Below are positions 1 through 7,699 of a stretch of 64,000 bases of DNA, piece by piece. The stretch is taken from contig CALQLA020000010.1 of assembly GCA_943331295.2 (NCBI GenBank), positions 1 through 64,000 of the forward strand, in the 5' to 3' direction. Numbering within the stretch: the stretch's first letter is position 1; every line of letters begins with the position of its first letter. The notes under the pieces are model-generated. The model ran no database searches, was not told where the DNA came from, and worked only from the letters and a program-made list of their open reading frames with translations. The position numbers and the translations under genes are program-made. This DNA is from Bordetella parapertussis. Lineage in GTDB: Bacteria > Pseudomonadota > Gammaproteobacteria > Burkholderiales > Casimicrobiaceae.

Positions 1-109
1 CAACACCGCCAACACCGCCAACACCGCCAACACCGCCAACACCGCCAACACCGCCAACACCGCCAACACCGCCAACACCGCCAACACCGCCAACACCGCC
101 AACACCGCG
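1..109. repeat. 9-bp tandem repeat, about 12 copies
   Basis: The unit AACACCGCC is repeated head to tail without error from base 2, with only the last copy altered to AACACCGCG. The array is cut by the window edge, so the true copy number is unknown. The unit length is a multiple of three, so copy-number change would lengthen or shorten the encoded protein without a frameshift. Confidence 0.9.
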
Positions 110-115
110 CGATAG
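2..115 (+). CDS. C-terminal end of an Asn-Thr-Ala repeat protein (5' partial)
   Basis: The window opens inside a reading frame that codes for twelve consecutive Asn-Thr-Ala triplets, then Arg and a TAG stop at 113-115. The start and any functional domain lie left of the window, so no function can be given. The frame is supported by the stop falling directly after the repeat and by a strong hairpin 16 bases further on. Low-complexity tails like this occur in small exported or envelope proteins, but that is only an analogy. The opposite strand would read as Gly-Gly-Val repeats and has no start or stop pointing to a gene. Confidence 0.5.
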   Translation, partial: NTANTANTANTANTANTANTANTANTANTANTANTAR

Positions 116-131
116 GTCGAAAGCTTCTCCC

Positions 132-164
132 CGCCAAGGGCTCCGCGAACCGGAGCCCTTGGCG
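132..164 (+). terminator. Strong hairpin terminator
   Basis: A perfect 14-bp inverted repeat (132-145 against 151-164) with a 5-base loop CGAAC lies 16 bases after the stop of the Asn-Thr-Ala gene. There is no clear run of T afterwards, so it may act as a 3' stability hairpin or a terminator of the type common in GC-rich bacteria. The rest of the gap up to base 332 shows nothing further. Confidence 0.6.
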
Positions 165-332
165 CATTGCAACCGGGTAAGGACATGGACGGGTGCGCGT
201 GCCTGATGTCGTGAATCCGCCCGTCCCGCACTGCCGGCACCGCGCGGCCCGCGTCCCGGCGTCGTCACCGTTTCATGCGCGCGCGGGGCATCATTCCCGC
301 GCGCACCTTCCGCTGCCCAGCGACCCCCGCCG

Positions 333-1790
333 ATGTTCCTGACGATCCTGCTCGCCGTCGGCGTGCCGTTCGCGTTCCTGTACGCCATCCACTGGCTGGA
401 CATGTACGGTTCGGACCGCCCCCGGATCGTGGCGATGTGCGTCGCGTGGGGACTGGTCGCGTTCCTGCTGTCGTTCGCGGTCAACCGCTTCTGCATCGAC
501 ATCCTCGGCATGACGCGCCCGTTCGTCAGCACGCGCACGGCGCCCTTCGTCGAGGAAGTGTTCAAGTCGGGCATCCTCGTCTACCTGATGCGGCAGGCCA
601 AGCTCACCTACTTCGTCGACGGCGCGATCTACGGCTTCGCGTCCGGCATCGGGTTCGCAGTCATCGAGAACCTGCGCTACGTCCAGCTGTTTCCGGACAA
701 TCCGATCGCGCTGGTGATCACCCGCGACTTCTCGTCGGCATTGGCGCACGGCACCGCCACCGCGATGACCGGAATCGCGCTGGGCGGCTTCGCGGTGTCG
801 AAGCACCGCCATCGCGGGATGCTGTCGCTCGTGGTCGGGCTCACCGGCGCGATGACGCTGCACTACCTGTGGAACAACTTCGCGTACTTCTCGCCGCTCG
901 GGCGCACCGTCAACGAATGGATCCTGGTCGGCGTCGGGCTCACCGGCGTCGCGTGCGTGTCGGGTGCCATCCTCTGGGGGATGCGGCGCGAGCGGCAGCA
1001 CCTGCGCGAATCGCTGGGCATGGACGCGAACGTCTCGGCCGAGGAGACGGAGATGGTCGTGCACATGGACGACCTCGCGCGGCTGCTGGCGCCGATCGAG
1101 AAGCGCTTCGGCAAGGTCAAGCGCCGCCACGTCGCCAATTTCCTTCACCTCGAGGCGCAGATCGGGATGAAGGAGGAGGTCGCCCGCAAGGCTGCCGAGC
1201 CGGCGCTGAAGGAGGCGCTGGAGGCGCAGGTCGCCACGCTCCAGAAGGAACTCGACGCCGAGCGCCGCAACGTCGGCGTCTACGTGATGCTTTACGTGCG
1301 CTCGATCTTCCCGGCCACGACGTGGTCGCTGTGGACGCGCCTGTCCCAGGCGCTCACGAAGCGGCGCAAGCCGCACTTCGACATGGCGGCACTGGCCGGG
1401 GCGCGCCTCGGCACGCCGCCTGTCGACGGCGGCGGCCTCTACGCGCGGCTCGATGCGCAACTCGCGATCCACGCGCAGGCGGCGACGCTGACGATGAAGC
1501 ACGTGCACGAATTGCCGGAAGCGATGCAGAAGTACATGCTCTGGGTGATGAAGGAGTTCCACGTGACCGCGCAGCACGCGGCGAAGGGGCTCGGGCACCA
1601 CGAGGCGCATGCGCATGAGATTCTCAACCATCTCGTCGCGCGGGGGTTCCTGCACCGGGAGCCGAAGGCGGGCGAGGTCGCGTTCCGGGCGCGCGCGCTG
1701 CCCGACGACGCGCACGCCGCGCGGCCGCATCTCTGGCAGGCGCTGGCGCGACGCACAGCAACGAAACCTCAGGACGGGACCGGATCGTGA
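333..1790 (+). CDS. PrsW-family intramembrane metalloprotease with C-terminal winged-helix-like region
   Basis: A 485-residue protein. The first ~235 residues form a hydrophobic multi-pass domain with the PrsW signature: EEVFK at 74-78, Glu112-Asn113 in a following helix, His139 in SALAHG, and a later LHYLWNN. PrsW proteases cleave anti-sigma factors or other membrane regulators. After the membrane part come ~250 charged residues. They include a likely coiled coil near 285-325 and, near 395-460, a helix-turn-helix-like pattern (VTAQHAAKGLG, then EILNHLVARGFL and a basic strand) resembling a winged helix. Ordinary PrsW proteins lack such a tail. The stop overlaps the next gene's GTG start by four bases, implying translational coupling. 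Protease family is fairly sure; the DNA-binding tail is inference and the substrate is unknown. Confidence 0.82.
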   Translation: MFLTILLAVGVPFAFLYAIHWLDMYGSDRPRIVAMCVAWGLVAFLLSFAVNRFCIDILGMTRPFVSTRTAPFVEEVFKSGILVYLMRQAKLTYFVDGAIYGFASGIGFAVIENLRYVQLFPDNPIALVITRDFSSALAHGTATAMTGIALGGFAVSKHRHRGMLSLVVGLTGAMTLHYLWNNFAYFSPLGRTVNEWILVGVGLTGVACVSGAILWGMRRERQHLRESLGMDANVSAEETEMVVHMDDLARLLAPIEKRFGKVKRRHVANFLHLEAQIGMKEEVARKAAEPALKEALEAQVATLQKELDAERRNVGVYVMLYVRSIFPATTWSLWTRLSQALTKRRKPHFDMAALAGARLGTPPVDGGGLYARLDAQLAIHAQAATLTMKHVHELPEAMQKYMLWVMKEFHVTAQHAAKGLGHHEAHAHEILNHLVARGFLHREPKAGEVAFRARALPDDAHAARPHLWQALARRTATKPQDGTGS

Positions 1791-2002
1791 ATTGTTTCTT
1801 CGATGACAATGCGGCGCGGGGCGTCTGCCGCTTCTGCGGGCGCGCCGTATGCAGGGAGCATGCCGAGAAGCGGATGCCCTACATCACGTCGGTCTACGTC
1901 GGCGGCGGCAACACGCCGAAGGCGATCGTGGTCGCCGACGCGATCTGGTGCGGCGTCTGCAAGCCCGAAGCCGAGCCGGTGGCGATGCCCGAGATCTACT
2001 GA
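1787..2002 (+). CDS. Small B-box/zinc-ribbon-like protein
   Basis: A 71-residue protein starting with GTG inside the stop of the PrsW gene (GTGA overlap). It carries CRFCGRAVCREH near residues 14-25 and a second CGVC near 56-59, so there are enough Cys and His ligands for one or two zinc ions in a B-box-like arrangement. No catalytic motif, signal peptide or membrane segment is seen. The tight coupling suggests that it works with the protease, perhaps as a redox- or metal-sensing partner, but that is inference from position only. Family membership beyond a zinc-binding fold is not recognised. Confidence 0.7.
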   Translation: MNCFFDDNAARGVCRFCGRAVCREHAEKRMPYITSVYVGGGNTPKAIVVADAIWCGVCKPEAEPVAMPEIY

Positions 2003-2030
2003 CCCGGCATTCGCAACGCCCAGTCGTTTC

Positions 2031-2055
2031 CGTAGCCCGTGCCTGGCGGGCTACG
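2031..2055. terminator. Convergent-junction hairpin (CGTAGCCCG type)
   Basis: Perfect 9-bp arms CGTAGCCCG and CGGGCTACG with a 7-base loop sit between two convergent genes. The TAG stop of the minus-strand gene lies inside the right arm. Related hairpins occur at 5798-5820 and 17876-17893, also between convergent genes, so this looks like a reused bidirectional terminator. Confidence 0.6.
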
Positions 2056-3883
2056 CCAATTCCCCCCACGCGCCCAGCGTCTGCATCCCGTCCGGCCCGG
2101 CCATCGTGTGCACGTAGCACGGCGCGTCCGGCGCAGGATGCGATCCGTCGAACAGACCCGGCACCACTGCCGCGAGTCCCTCGCGGGCGTCGGCGTTCTC
2201 CGCGGCGGCGGCGAGGGCGTCGCGGTCCACCCACGCCGGCGCGCCGGCGACGATGCGCAGGTAAACGCGCCCGGTCGCCTGGTCGGCGAAGTTGACCGCC
2301 GGGATCCGCGCCACGCAATCGCGCAGGAAGCCGGCGTTGCGCGCCGGCGCGAGCATCGCCGGGTCGGGGTAGAGCTCCGCCGGCGTCCGCGCGTCCACGT
2401 TGACGCGGCGGAAGCGCTCGACGTCGAGCATGGACTTCACGTCGAGGACGTTGAGCTCGCCGTTCCAGCCGAACGCGGCGGTGCGGGGGCGCTCGCCCTG
2501 GCGCACGCTGTTGTCGAGGAATTCGAAGTGCACGCGCTTGTCGGCGCGGTTCGCCCAGGTGAAGAAGAGTTCCGGCATGCCGGCATAGGCCTCGACGCCG
2601 TGCGCCAGGATGTCGTCGACGGACTTGTAGCGGCCGAACTCCAGCCCGCGGTTCCACGCGCGCTCGACCAGCGAGCCGGGCGGCGTGATCATGAAGAACA
2701 TGTAGATGAAATGCCCGAACCGCGTCAGCAGGTTGCTGCCGGCCTCGTCGGAGTGCGCGGCAAAGCTGTCGAAGCGGAAGCGGTCGATCAGGAGGTGCGG
2801 CATCTCGCCGCGCGCGCCTTTCCTCGCCATGTACCCGTCGAGCTTCTGGTCGATGATCTGCACCTCGTCGCCGGTGAACGCGCCGCCGTACTTGTAGTCG
2901 GCGCCCAGCGACTCGTATTCGAGCAGCTGCTTGCGCCAGATGTCCGGGCTGATCAGCGCGAAGTCGAGCCAGTCGACGCCGATGCTGCCGGCAAGGCGCT
3001 TCTGCAGCGGCCGCATCGTGCTCTTGCCCGACGCCGATGCACCCTTGGTGTTCATCACGACCGGCTGCGCCTGCCGCGGCAGCAGGCGGAACGGCACTTC
3101 GGCCACGGCGCGCGCGAGCAGCGGCTCGATCGCGCGGCCGACCGCCTCGTCGCCGTAGTCGTTGGCCGCGATGCCGATCGCGACCGAGGAAATCAGCTCG
3201 CGGCCGCCCCAGAGCTCGCCGTGGCGCACCAGCAGCGCCGAGACGACGCGCGCGAGGGCTGCGCACGCGGCGCGCTGCGGCGAGCCCGGCGCGCCCCGCT
3301 CGCGGGACTGCCAGCGCGCGATCAGCGCGCGCTCGGGCGGCACGGCGGGTGCGGGCTCCGGCGCCGACGGAAGGAGGCGCGCCAGGAACCCGAGCCCCCA
3401 CCGCGGGGGCGACGGGGATTTCCCGCCGGCGCCCCCCGCGCCGGGCGGGAACAGCGCGTCGAGCTCGGCATCGACGATCGTCGCGAGCTCGCCGCGCGCG
3501 GCGGCATAGGCCGCACCTATCATCTCCATCTGCGGCTCGACGTAGCGCGCCAGGATCACGCGGACGATCTCGCGGAAATTGATGCCGAGGTCGCCGATGG
3601 TCGAGCCGTCGGGCACCGAAAAGTCGGCCATCACGCGCACCAGCGCCGCGTGCAGGGCGAGGCGCTCCGGGCGGAACACCACCAGCTCGAGCGGCGGCAG
3701 CCCGGTGAGGTCGGCCAGCTCCTGCGCGCGGGCGACGTCGGTGTAGGAGTTCTCCGGCCGGTAGATGGTGGTGAGCGGCAGCAGCCGGCGCGGGATCTGC
3801 GACAGGAGCCCGGGGTTCCAGGGGCCGAACGGGGCTGCGCAGTCGGACGGTACTGCGCCGCGCTTGGTCACCGGCGTCGTCAT
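2051..3883 (-). CDS. Uncharacterised P-loop NTPase/kinase-like protein
   Basis: A 610-residue protein not recognised as a named family. A Walker A motif, GASASGKST, lies near residues 279-287. It is followed by DWLDFALISPDIWR and LIDRFRFDSF segments, an order that recalls zeta-toxin-like and other small-molecule kinases. The N-terminal ~270 residues form a separate part with a Pro/Gly-rich linker near 145-165. No signal peptide or obvious membrane span is present, so it is probably cytoplasmic. The ATG overlaps the stop of the upstream DUF3750 gene (ATGA), so the two are almost certainly one operon and may act together. Phosphotransfer is inferred from the P-loop alone; the substrate is unknown. 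Confidence 0.72.
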   Translation of the reverse strand: MTTPVTKRGAVPSDCAAPFGPWNPGLLSQIPRRLLPLTTIYRPENSYTDVARAQELADLTGLPPLELVVFRPERLALHAALVRVMADFSVPDGSTIGDLGINFREIVRVILARYVEPQMEMIGAAYAAARGELATIVDAELDALFPPGAGGAGGKSPSPPRWGLGFLARLLPSAPEPAPAVPPERALIARWQSRERGAPGSPQRAACAALARVVSALLVRHGELWGGRELISSVAIGIAANDYGDEAVGRAIEPLLARAVAEVPFRLLPRQAQPVVMNTKGASASGKSTMRPLQKRLAGSIGVDWLDFALISPDIWRKQLLEYESLGADYKYGGAFTGDEVQIIDQKLDGYMARKGARGEMPHLLIDRFRFDSFAAHSDEAGSNLLTRFGHFIYMFFMITPPGSLVERAWNRGLEFGRYKSVDDILAHGVEAYAGMPELFFTWANRADKRVHFEFLDNSVRQGERPRTAAFGWNGELNVLDVKSMLDVERFRRVNVDARTPAELYPDPAMLAPARNAGFLRDCVARIPAVNFADQATGRVYLRIVAGAPAWVDRDALAAAAENADAREGLAAVVPGLFDGSHPAPDAPCYVHTMAGPDGMQTLGAWGELA

Positions 3884-4650
3884 GACGTCCCGCCGGAGGG
3901 AACGCGGCCGATGCCCGGCAGCTTCAGCGCCGGCGCGCGGACGTCGAGGCCGGTCACGAGCCCCAGCACGTTGATCTCGAAGCCTTCGTCGGGGCCCGCC
4001 AGCACGCCGAAGAGGCCGCCCAGCGACAGCTGCCAGCCGGTGCCGCTCGGCGTGCGGGCGAAGACCGCGCCGCCCGGCAGGTAGTCCTTGCCGATCGCGT
4101 TCGACGGCAGCGCAAGGTGCAGCGCGGGCAGTTCGCGCGCGAGGTGCGCGATGAACGTGTTGCTGTTGGGGCCGGGCCACGCGCTGTAGGCATCGGGATA
4201 GGGGTAGGCGGCGACGGCGGCGGGCAGGCGCGCGATGATCGCCTCCGCCTCGTGCCCGCGGACGTCGCGCAGCAGTTGCGGCGCCGAGCCGTACCACTCG
4301 GCGTCCGGCGCGCGCAGGTCCGACACCGACACCGCGCTGTGGCCGCTCCGCACATACCAGCCGATCACCTCGTAGCGCGTGTAGCGGTCGGCGTTGGCGG
4401 GCTTCGCGGCCAGCCAGGTGTGGACCGCGAAGGCGCCGCGCCAGCCGTAGGTGCGGCCCGCGTAGGCCTGCACGACGGCTTCGGGATGGGCGGCGGGATC
4501 GGGCGCCTGGCCCGTGGAGCGCTGCCCCGCGGTGCGCCAGTCGGTGCGCGTCGACGGGGCGAAGGCGAGCGTGAGGAGCGGCGTGGCGGCGAACAGCACG
4601 ACGATCGAGAGGGCCCAGGCGGTGGCGCGCAGCATTTGGCGTGGAATCAT
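3880..4650 (-). CDS. DUF3750 domain protein
   Basis: A 256-residue protein with an N-terminal hydrophobic segment (about residues 8-30) that is either a signal peptide or a membrane anchor. The conserved pattern of the DUF3750 family is visible: WRGAFAVHTWLAAK, then RYEVIGW, and PGPNSNTFIAHL in the second half. DUF3750 proteins have no established function; the conserved His and Asn-rich motifs suggest an enzyme active on the periplasmic side. The gene starts at an ATG 101 bases from the divergent tas gene and is coupled by a four-base overlap to the P-loop gene downstream. Confidence 0.8.
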   Translation of the reverse strand: MIPRQMLRATAWALSIVVLFAATPLLTLAFAPSTRTDWRTAGQRSTGQAPDPAAHPEAVVQAYAGRTYGWRGAFAVHTWLAAKPANADRYTRYEVIGWYVRSGHSAVSVSDLRAPDAEWYGSAPQLLRDVRGHEAEAIIARLPAAVAAYPYPDAYSAWPGPNSNTFIAHLARELPALHLALPSNAIGKDYLPGGAVFARTPSGTGWQLSLGGLFGVLAGPDEGFEINVLGLVTGLDVRAPALKLPGIGRVPSGGTS

Positions 4651-4750
4651 GGCAGGTCGGACCGTTAATATGACTGGGCGTTCATCGCGCTGCCGTCGGC
4701 GGCGCGAAATCGGCTACTCTATGCGATTTTCGCCCCACGATGAGGATCCG

Positions 4751-5788
4751 ATGAAATACCGAACGCTTCCCGGCACCGCGCTCAACGTCTCCGAGGTCGG
4801 CCTGGGCTCGATGACGTGGGGCCAGCAGAACACCGAGGCCGAGGGCCACGCGCAGCTCGACTACGCCATCGCGCAGGGCGTCAATTTCATCGACACGGCG
4901 GAAATGTACCCGGTGCCGCCGAATGCCGCGACGCAGGGGCGCACCGAGGAGATCCTCGGCACGTGGCTCGCGAAGCAGCGTCGCGACAGCGTCGTTGTCG
5001 CGACGAAGGTCGCGGGGCCCGGGCGCCGGCCGTGGATCCGCGGCGGCCGGACGGACCTGACGCGCGACGTGATCGCGGAGGCGATCGACACGAGCCTCGT
5101 TCGCCTCAAGATCGATTACGTCGACATCTTCCAGTTCCACTGGCCGCAGCGCAACGTGCCGAACTTCGGCGCGACGGAGTTCGATCCCTCCAAGGAGCGG
5201 CCGGGGCCGTCGATCGACGAGCAGGTCGAGGGCATGGCGGCGATCATGAAGGCCGGCAAGATCCGCCACTACGGCCTCTCCAACGAGACCGCGTGGGGCG
5301 TCTGCGAGTTCCACCGCGTGGCGAAGGAGCAGGGCGTGCCCGGCCCCGTCACGATCCAGAACAGCTATAGCCTGCTGTCGCGCAACGTCGACAACGACCT
5401 CGCCGAGGCGCTGTATCGGCAGGACATGTCGCTGCTGGCCTACAGCCCGTTGGGTGCCGGCCTGCTGACGGGCAAGTACCGCGGCGGCGCGAAGCCGCCG
5501 CAGGGGCGCTTCACGCTGTTCGACGACATGGGTGCGCGCTTCCGCAAGCCGATCGTGCCGGAGGCGATCGAGGCGTATGCGGCGCTGGCGCAGGCACGCG
5601 GAATCACGCTGCCCCAGCTCGCGCTGGGCTACGTGCGTACCCGCTGGTACCTCGGTTCGTCGATCATCGGCGCGACCTCGCTCCGGCAGCTCGAGGAAAG
5701 CCTCGCCGCAGCGCAGTTCGAGCTCGATGCGGACACGCTGGCGGCGATCGCGCTGGTGCAGCAGAAGTATCCGAATCCGGCGCCGTGA
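4751..5788 (+). CDS. tas: NADP(H)-dependent aldo/keto reductase Tas
   Basis: A 345-residue protein closely following the Tas subfamily of aldo/keto reductases. The catalytic Asp48 and Tyr53 lie in FIDTAEMYP, the Lys is in VVATKVAGP and the active-site His is in FQFHWPQR, with the NADP-binding end in IIGATSLRQL. These soluble TIM-barrel enzymes reduce aldehydes and ketones; the physiological substrate of Tas is unclear even in E. coli, where it can relieve tyrosine auxotrophy. The ATG at 4751 matches the N-terminus of the family, so longer upstream starts were discarded. It is transcribed alone and is convergent with the tetR-like gene. Confidence 0.93.
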   Translation: MKYRTLPGTALNVSEVGLGSMTWGQQNTEAEGHAQLDYAIAQGVNFIDTAEMYPVPPNAATQGRTEEILGTWLAKQRRDSVVVATKVAGPGRRPWIRGGRTDLTRDVIAEAIDTSLVRLKIDYVDIFQFHWPQRNVPNFGATEFDPSKERPGPSIDEQVEGMAAIMKAGKIRHYGLSNETAWGVCEFHRVAKEQGVPGPVTIQNSYSLLSRNVDNDLAEALYRQDMSLLAYSPLGAGLLTGKYRGGAKPPQGRFTLFDDMGARFRKPIVPEAIEAYAALAQARGITLPQLALGYVRTRWYLGSSIIGATSLRQLEESLAAAQFELDADTLAAIALVQQKYPNPAP

Positions 5789-5797
5789 CCGTTGGTG

Positions 5798-5820
5798 CGT
5801 AGCCCGGGCTGCGCGCTACG
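5798..5820. terminator. Convergent-junction hairpin (CGTAGC type)
   Basis: CGTAGCCCGGGCTGCGCGCTACG: 6-bp outer arms CGTAGC/GCTACG around a GC-rich loop that contains CCGGG. It lies between tas and the minus-strand TetR gene and, as at 2031-2055, the minus-strand TAG stop (5816-5818) is inside the right arm. Confidence 0.5.
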
Positions 5821-6589
5821 ACTTTTCCCACCCTCGGCAGCCGTTGACGAACAGGTTGACGACGTCGCCCACCCACGCGGCCTGCTCGTCGGCCGTCATC
5901 GGCTTCCCGCCGACCAGCGCGTGCCGTCGCGGCGCCGCGGCGACCATGTGCAGGAACTGCTGCGCGGCGAACGTCGCGTTGTCGAGGGCCAGGCGGCCGG
6001 CGCGCGCCTCGGCGTCGAGCACGCCGGCGATCAGCCGGACCGCTTCCTGCGCGCCGCCCTGCGCGTCGACCGCGGCGCCCAGTTCCGGGAACCGCGCGGA
6101 TTCGGCGATGATCAGGCGGTGCAGCGCGAGCCCCGGCGGCGACAGCGCGGCCCTCAGGACCAGCGCGGCGATGTAGCGCAGCATCCCGGGAAGGTCGGGG
6201 CCGTCGATCAGCGGCACGCCGGCGGGCGGGCGCATCCGCTCTATCGTCCGGTGGACGACGGCGGCGAACAGCGCCGGCTTGTCGTCGAAGCGGGCGTAGA
6301 ACGTCCGCTTCGACACGCCGGCCAGCTTCGCCACGGCTTCGATGCTCGTCGCGCCGTAGCCGACGTCGAAAAACAACTGGGTCGCGGCGTCGAGGATGCG
6401 GTCGGCAAGCTGCGCCGCATCGGCGCGCGAAGGCCGGCCGCCGCGGCGCGGGGCGGCGGTGGCCGGCGTTGCCGCAGCGGGCGGCGAGGAAGGTCCTGCG
6501 CAAGGCGCGGGGTCAGTACTGATGGTTGCTCCACGTCGGGGCTGCCGCGTTGCTCCGGCTCCCGGCGTAGGCCGCGGGTCGCGCCGCAT
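5816..6589 (-). CDS. TetR/AcrR-family transcriptional regulator
   Basis: The N-terminal DNA-binding domain is plain: ILDAATQLFFDVGYGATS, then VAKLAGVSKRTFYARF. It is followed by ~130 residues of ligand-binding domain typical of AcrR-like regulators. The start is uncertain. The first in-frame ATG (6589) makes 257 residues but overlaps the upstream gene by 77 bases. Between that ATG and the helix-turn-helix there is no in-frame ATG, GTG or TTG. An ATC codon at 6521-6523 sits directly behind GGAGCAACC, where a start would be expected. The perfect palindrome at 7542-7565, upstream of the first gene of this operon, is a good autoregulatory operator candidate. The ligand is unknown. Confidence 0.85.
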   Translation of the reverse strand: MRRDPRPTPGAGATRQPRRGATISTDPAPCAGPSSPPAAATPATAAPRRGGRPSRADAAQLADRILDAATQLFFDVGYGATSIEAVAKLAGVSKRTFYARFDDKPALFAAVVHRTIERMRPPAGVPLIDGPDLPGMLRYIAALVLRAALSPPGLALHRLIIAESARFPELGAAVDAQGGAQEAVRLIAGVLDAEARAGRLALDNATFAAQQFLHMVAAAPRRHALVGGKPMTADEQAAWVGDVVNLFVNGCRGWEKS

Positions 6590-7436
6590 AGTTCGTTTGC
6601 CGCGAAGCCGGGCCGGCCGCCGGGGGTGCGTAGGGCTGGCGCGCGGGCGGCCCGCTGTTTGCGTAGTTGGCGGGCGGCGCGCCGCTGCCGCCGCGATTTC
6701 CAGTGTACGCCGGCGCGCCGCCGTTCGGACGTGGCGCCGCGTTGCCGCTGCCGTTGCCTGGCGCCGGCGCATAGCCGCCGCGTCCGTTGCCGTTGGCGTA
6801 GCCCGGTGCCGATCCCGGCTGGCCGCCGTTCGGACGCGGCGCTGCGTAGCCGCGATAGCCGCCGTTGTTGGCGCTGTACCCACCGCCGTTGTAGCCACCG
6901 CCGTAGTACGGGCGGCCGCCCCAGCCGCCGTAGTAGACGGGGGCGGGCCGCGGCGCGTAATAGACCGGCGGCGCGGCGTAGTAGGCGGCAACCGGCGGCG
7001 CATAGTAGGCAGGGGCCACTGGCGGATAGTATTCGGCGGCAACCGGCGCGCCATAGGCCATCGGCGCCGCGTCGCCGTAGTAGGCGGGCGCCGCGTCGCC
7101 GTTGTACGCGGGCGTCGGCGTCTGGTCGCCGTAGTAGGCGGGTGCGGCCTGCGCATAGCCTGCCGCGCCGGCAGTCGGGACGGCATAACCAACGGGGCCC
7201 GGCGCATATCCCACGAACGGCGCACGGGCGGCCGCCGCGAGGATCACGATCGGCGCGGTGATGATCGCCGCGGCGACGCCGACCAGCGCATTGGCGAGTC
7301 CGACGACGGGGCCGCCGTTCCAGCCATACCCGTAGCCGCCGTGGTGGCCACCGTTGGCGTGCGCGGCAGAAAGCGGGGCAGTGGCGAGCGCGACGGCGAG
7401 CAGCGTGTGGACGGGCCTGGCGCGGTGGTTGGGCAT
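6513..7436 (-). CDS. Tyr/Gly/Pro/Ala-rich exported protein
   Basis: A 307-residue protein starting at the ATG at 7436, seven bases behind a GAGGAGT ribosome site. It has a clear signal peptide (HTLLAVALATAPLSAAHA) and a short hydrophobic stretch near residues 45-75. The remainder is low-complexity: repeated PAYYGD, PVYYAP and YNGGGY blocks, then an Asn/Gly/Pro-rich tail ending in NHQY. No enzyme motif is seen. Such proteins are usually surface or periplasmic and structural or adhesive, but that is inference. It is the first gene of a two-gene unit with the TetR regulator, so it is probably the regulator's main target. Confidence 0.72.
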   Translation of the reverse strand: MPNHRARPVHTLLAVALATAPLSAAHANGGHHGGYGYGWNGGPVVGLANALVGVAAAIITAPIVILAAAARAPFVGYAPGPVGYAVPTAGAAGYAQAAPAYYGDQTPTPAYNGDAAPAYYGDAAPMAYGAPVAAEYYPPVAPAYYAPPVAAYYAAPPVYYAPRPAPVYYGGWGGRPYYGGGYNGGGYSANNGGYRGYAAPRPNGGQPGSAPGYANGNGRGGYAPAPGNGSGNAAPRPNGGAPAYTGNRGGSGAPPANYANSGPPARQPYAPPAAGPASRQTNYAARPAAYAGSRSNAAAPTWSNHQY

Positions 7437-7541
7437 CGCGGACTCCTCGGGAAGGGTGCAACGGCAGCACAGCAGGCGGGCGGTGGGTTGCCCGTCGAGC
7501 GCGCTCACTCAAGAAACGCGAAGTCAGCCTAACATGCAAAA

Positions 7542-7565
7542 ATACGCAACGCAACCGTTGCGTAT
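7542..7565. promoter_or_regulatory. Candidate TetR operator
   Basis: A perfect inverted repeat, ATACGCAACG then CAAC then CGTTGCGTAT, with 10-bp arms and 4-base centre, 106 bases upstream of the ATG at 7436. Length, symmetry and position fit the operator of the TetR-family regulator encoded by the second gene of the same unit. The rest of 7437-7699 shows no gene. Confidence 0.6.
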
Positions 7566-7699
7566 CTTAAACGCCGAGCGCTGAGGGCGAGCTGTCGTGG
7601 CAGAGGCGCACGGACTCATCGGCGCGGCGGCGAGCGCGCCTCAGGCCCCTTCGCGCATGGCCCGGCCCCAAGACGGGTGCGGGCGAACTCCGGGTGCCG

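Noticed and set aside
1-109. Short repeats at the left edge as a CRISPR array
   Set aside because: The 9-base units are contiguous with no spacers and form an in-frame coding repeat.
1884-4297. Long open frames on both strands overlapping the P-loop and DUF3750 genes (for example one on the plus strand from 2039 to 4084)
   Set aside because: Arg/Ala/Pro/Gly-rich composition, no domain, and they are mirror frames of real GC-rich genes with third-position GC bias.
4514-4750. An N-terminal extension of the Tas protein
   Set aside because: The extra 79 residues are Arg-rich and overlap the divergent DUF3750 gene; the ATG at 4751 matches the family's N-terminus.
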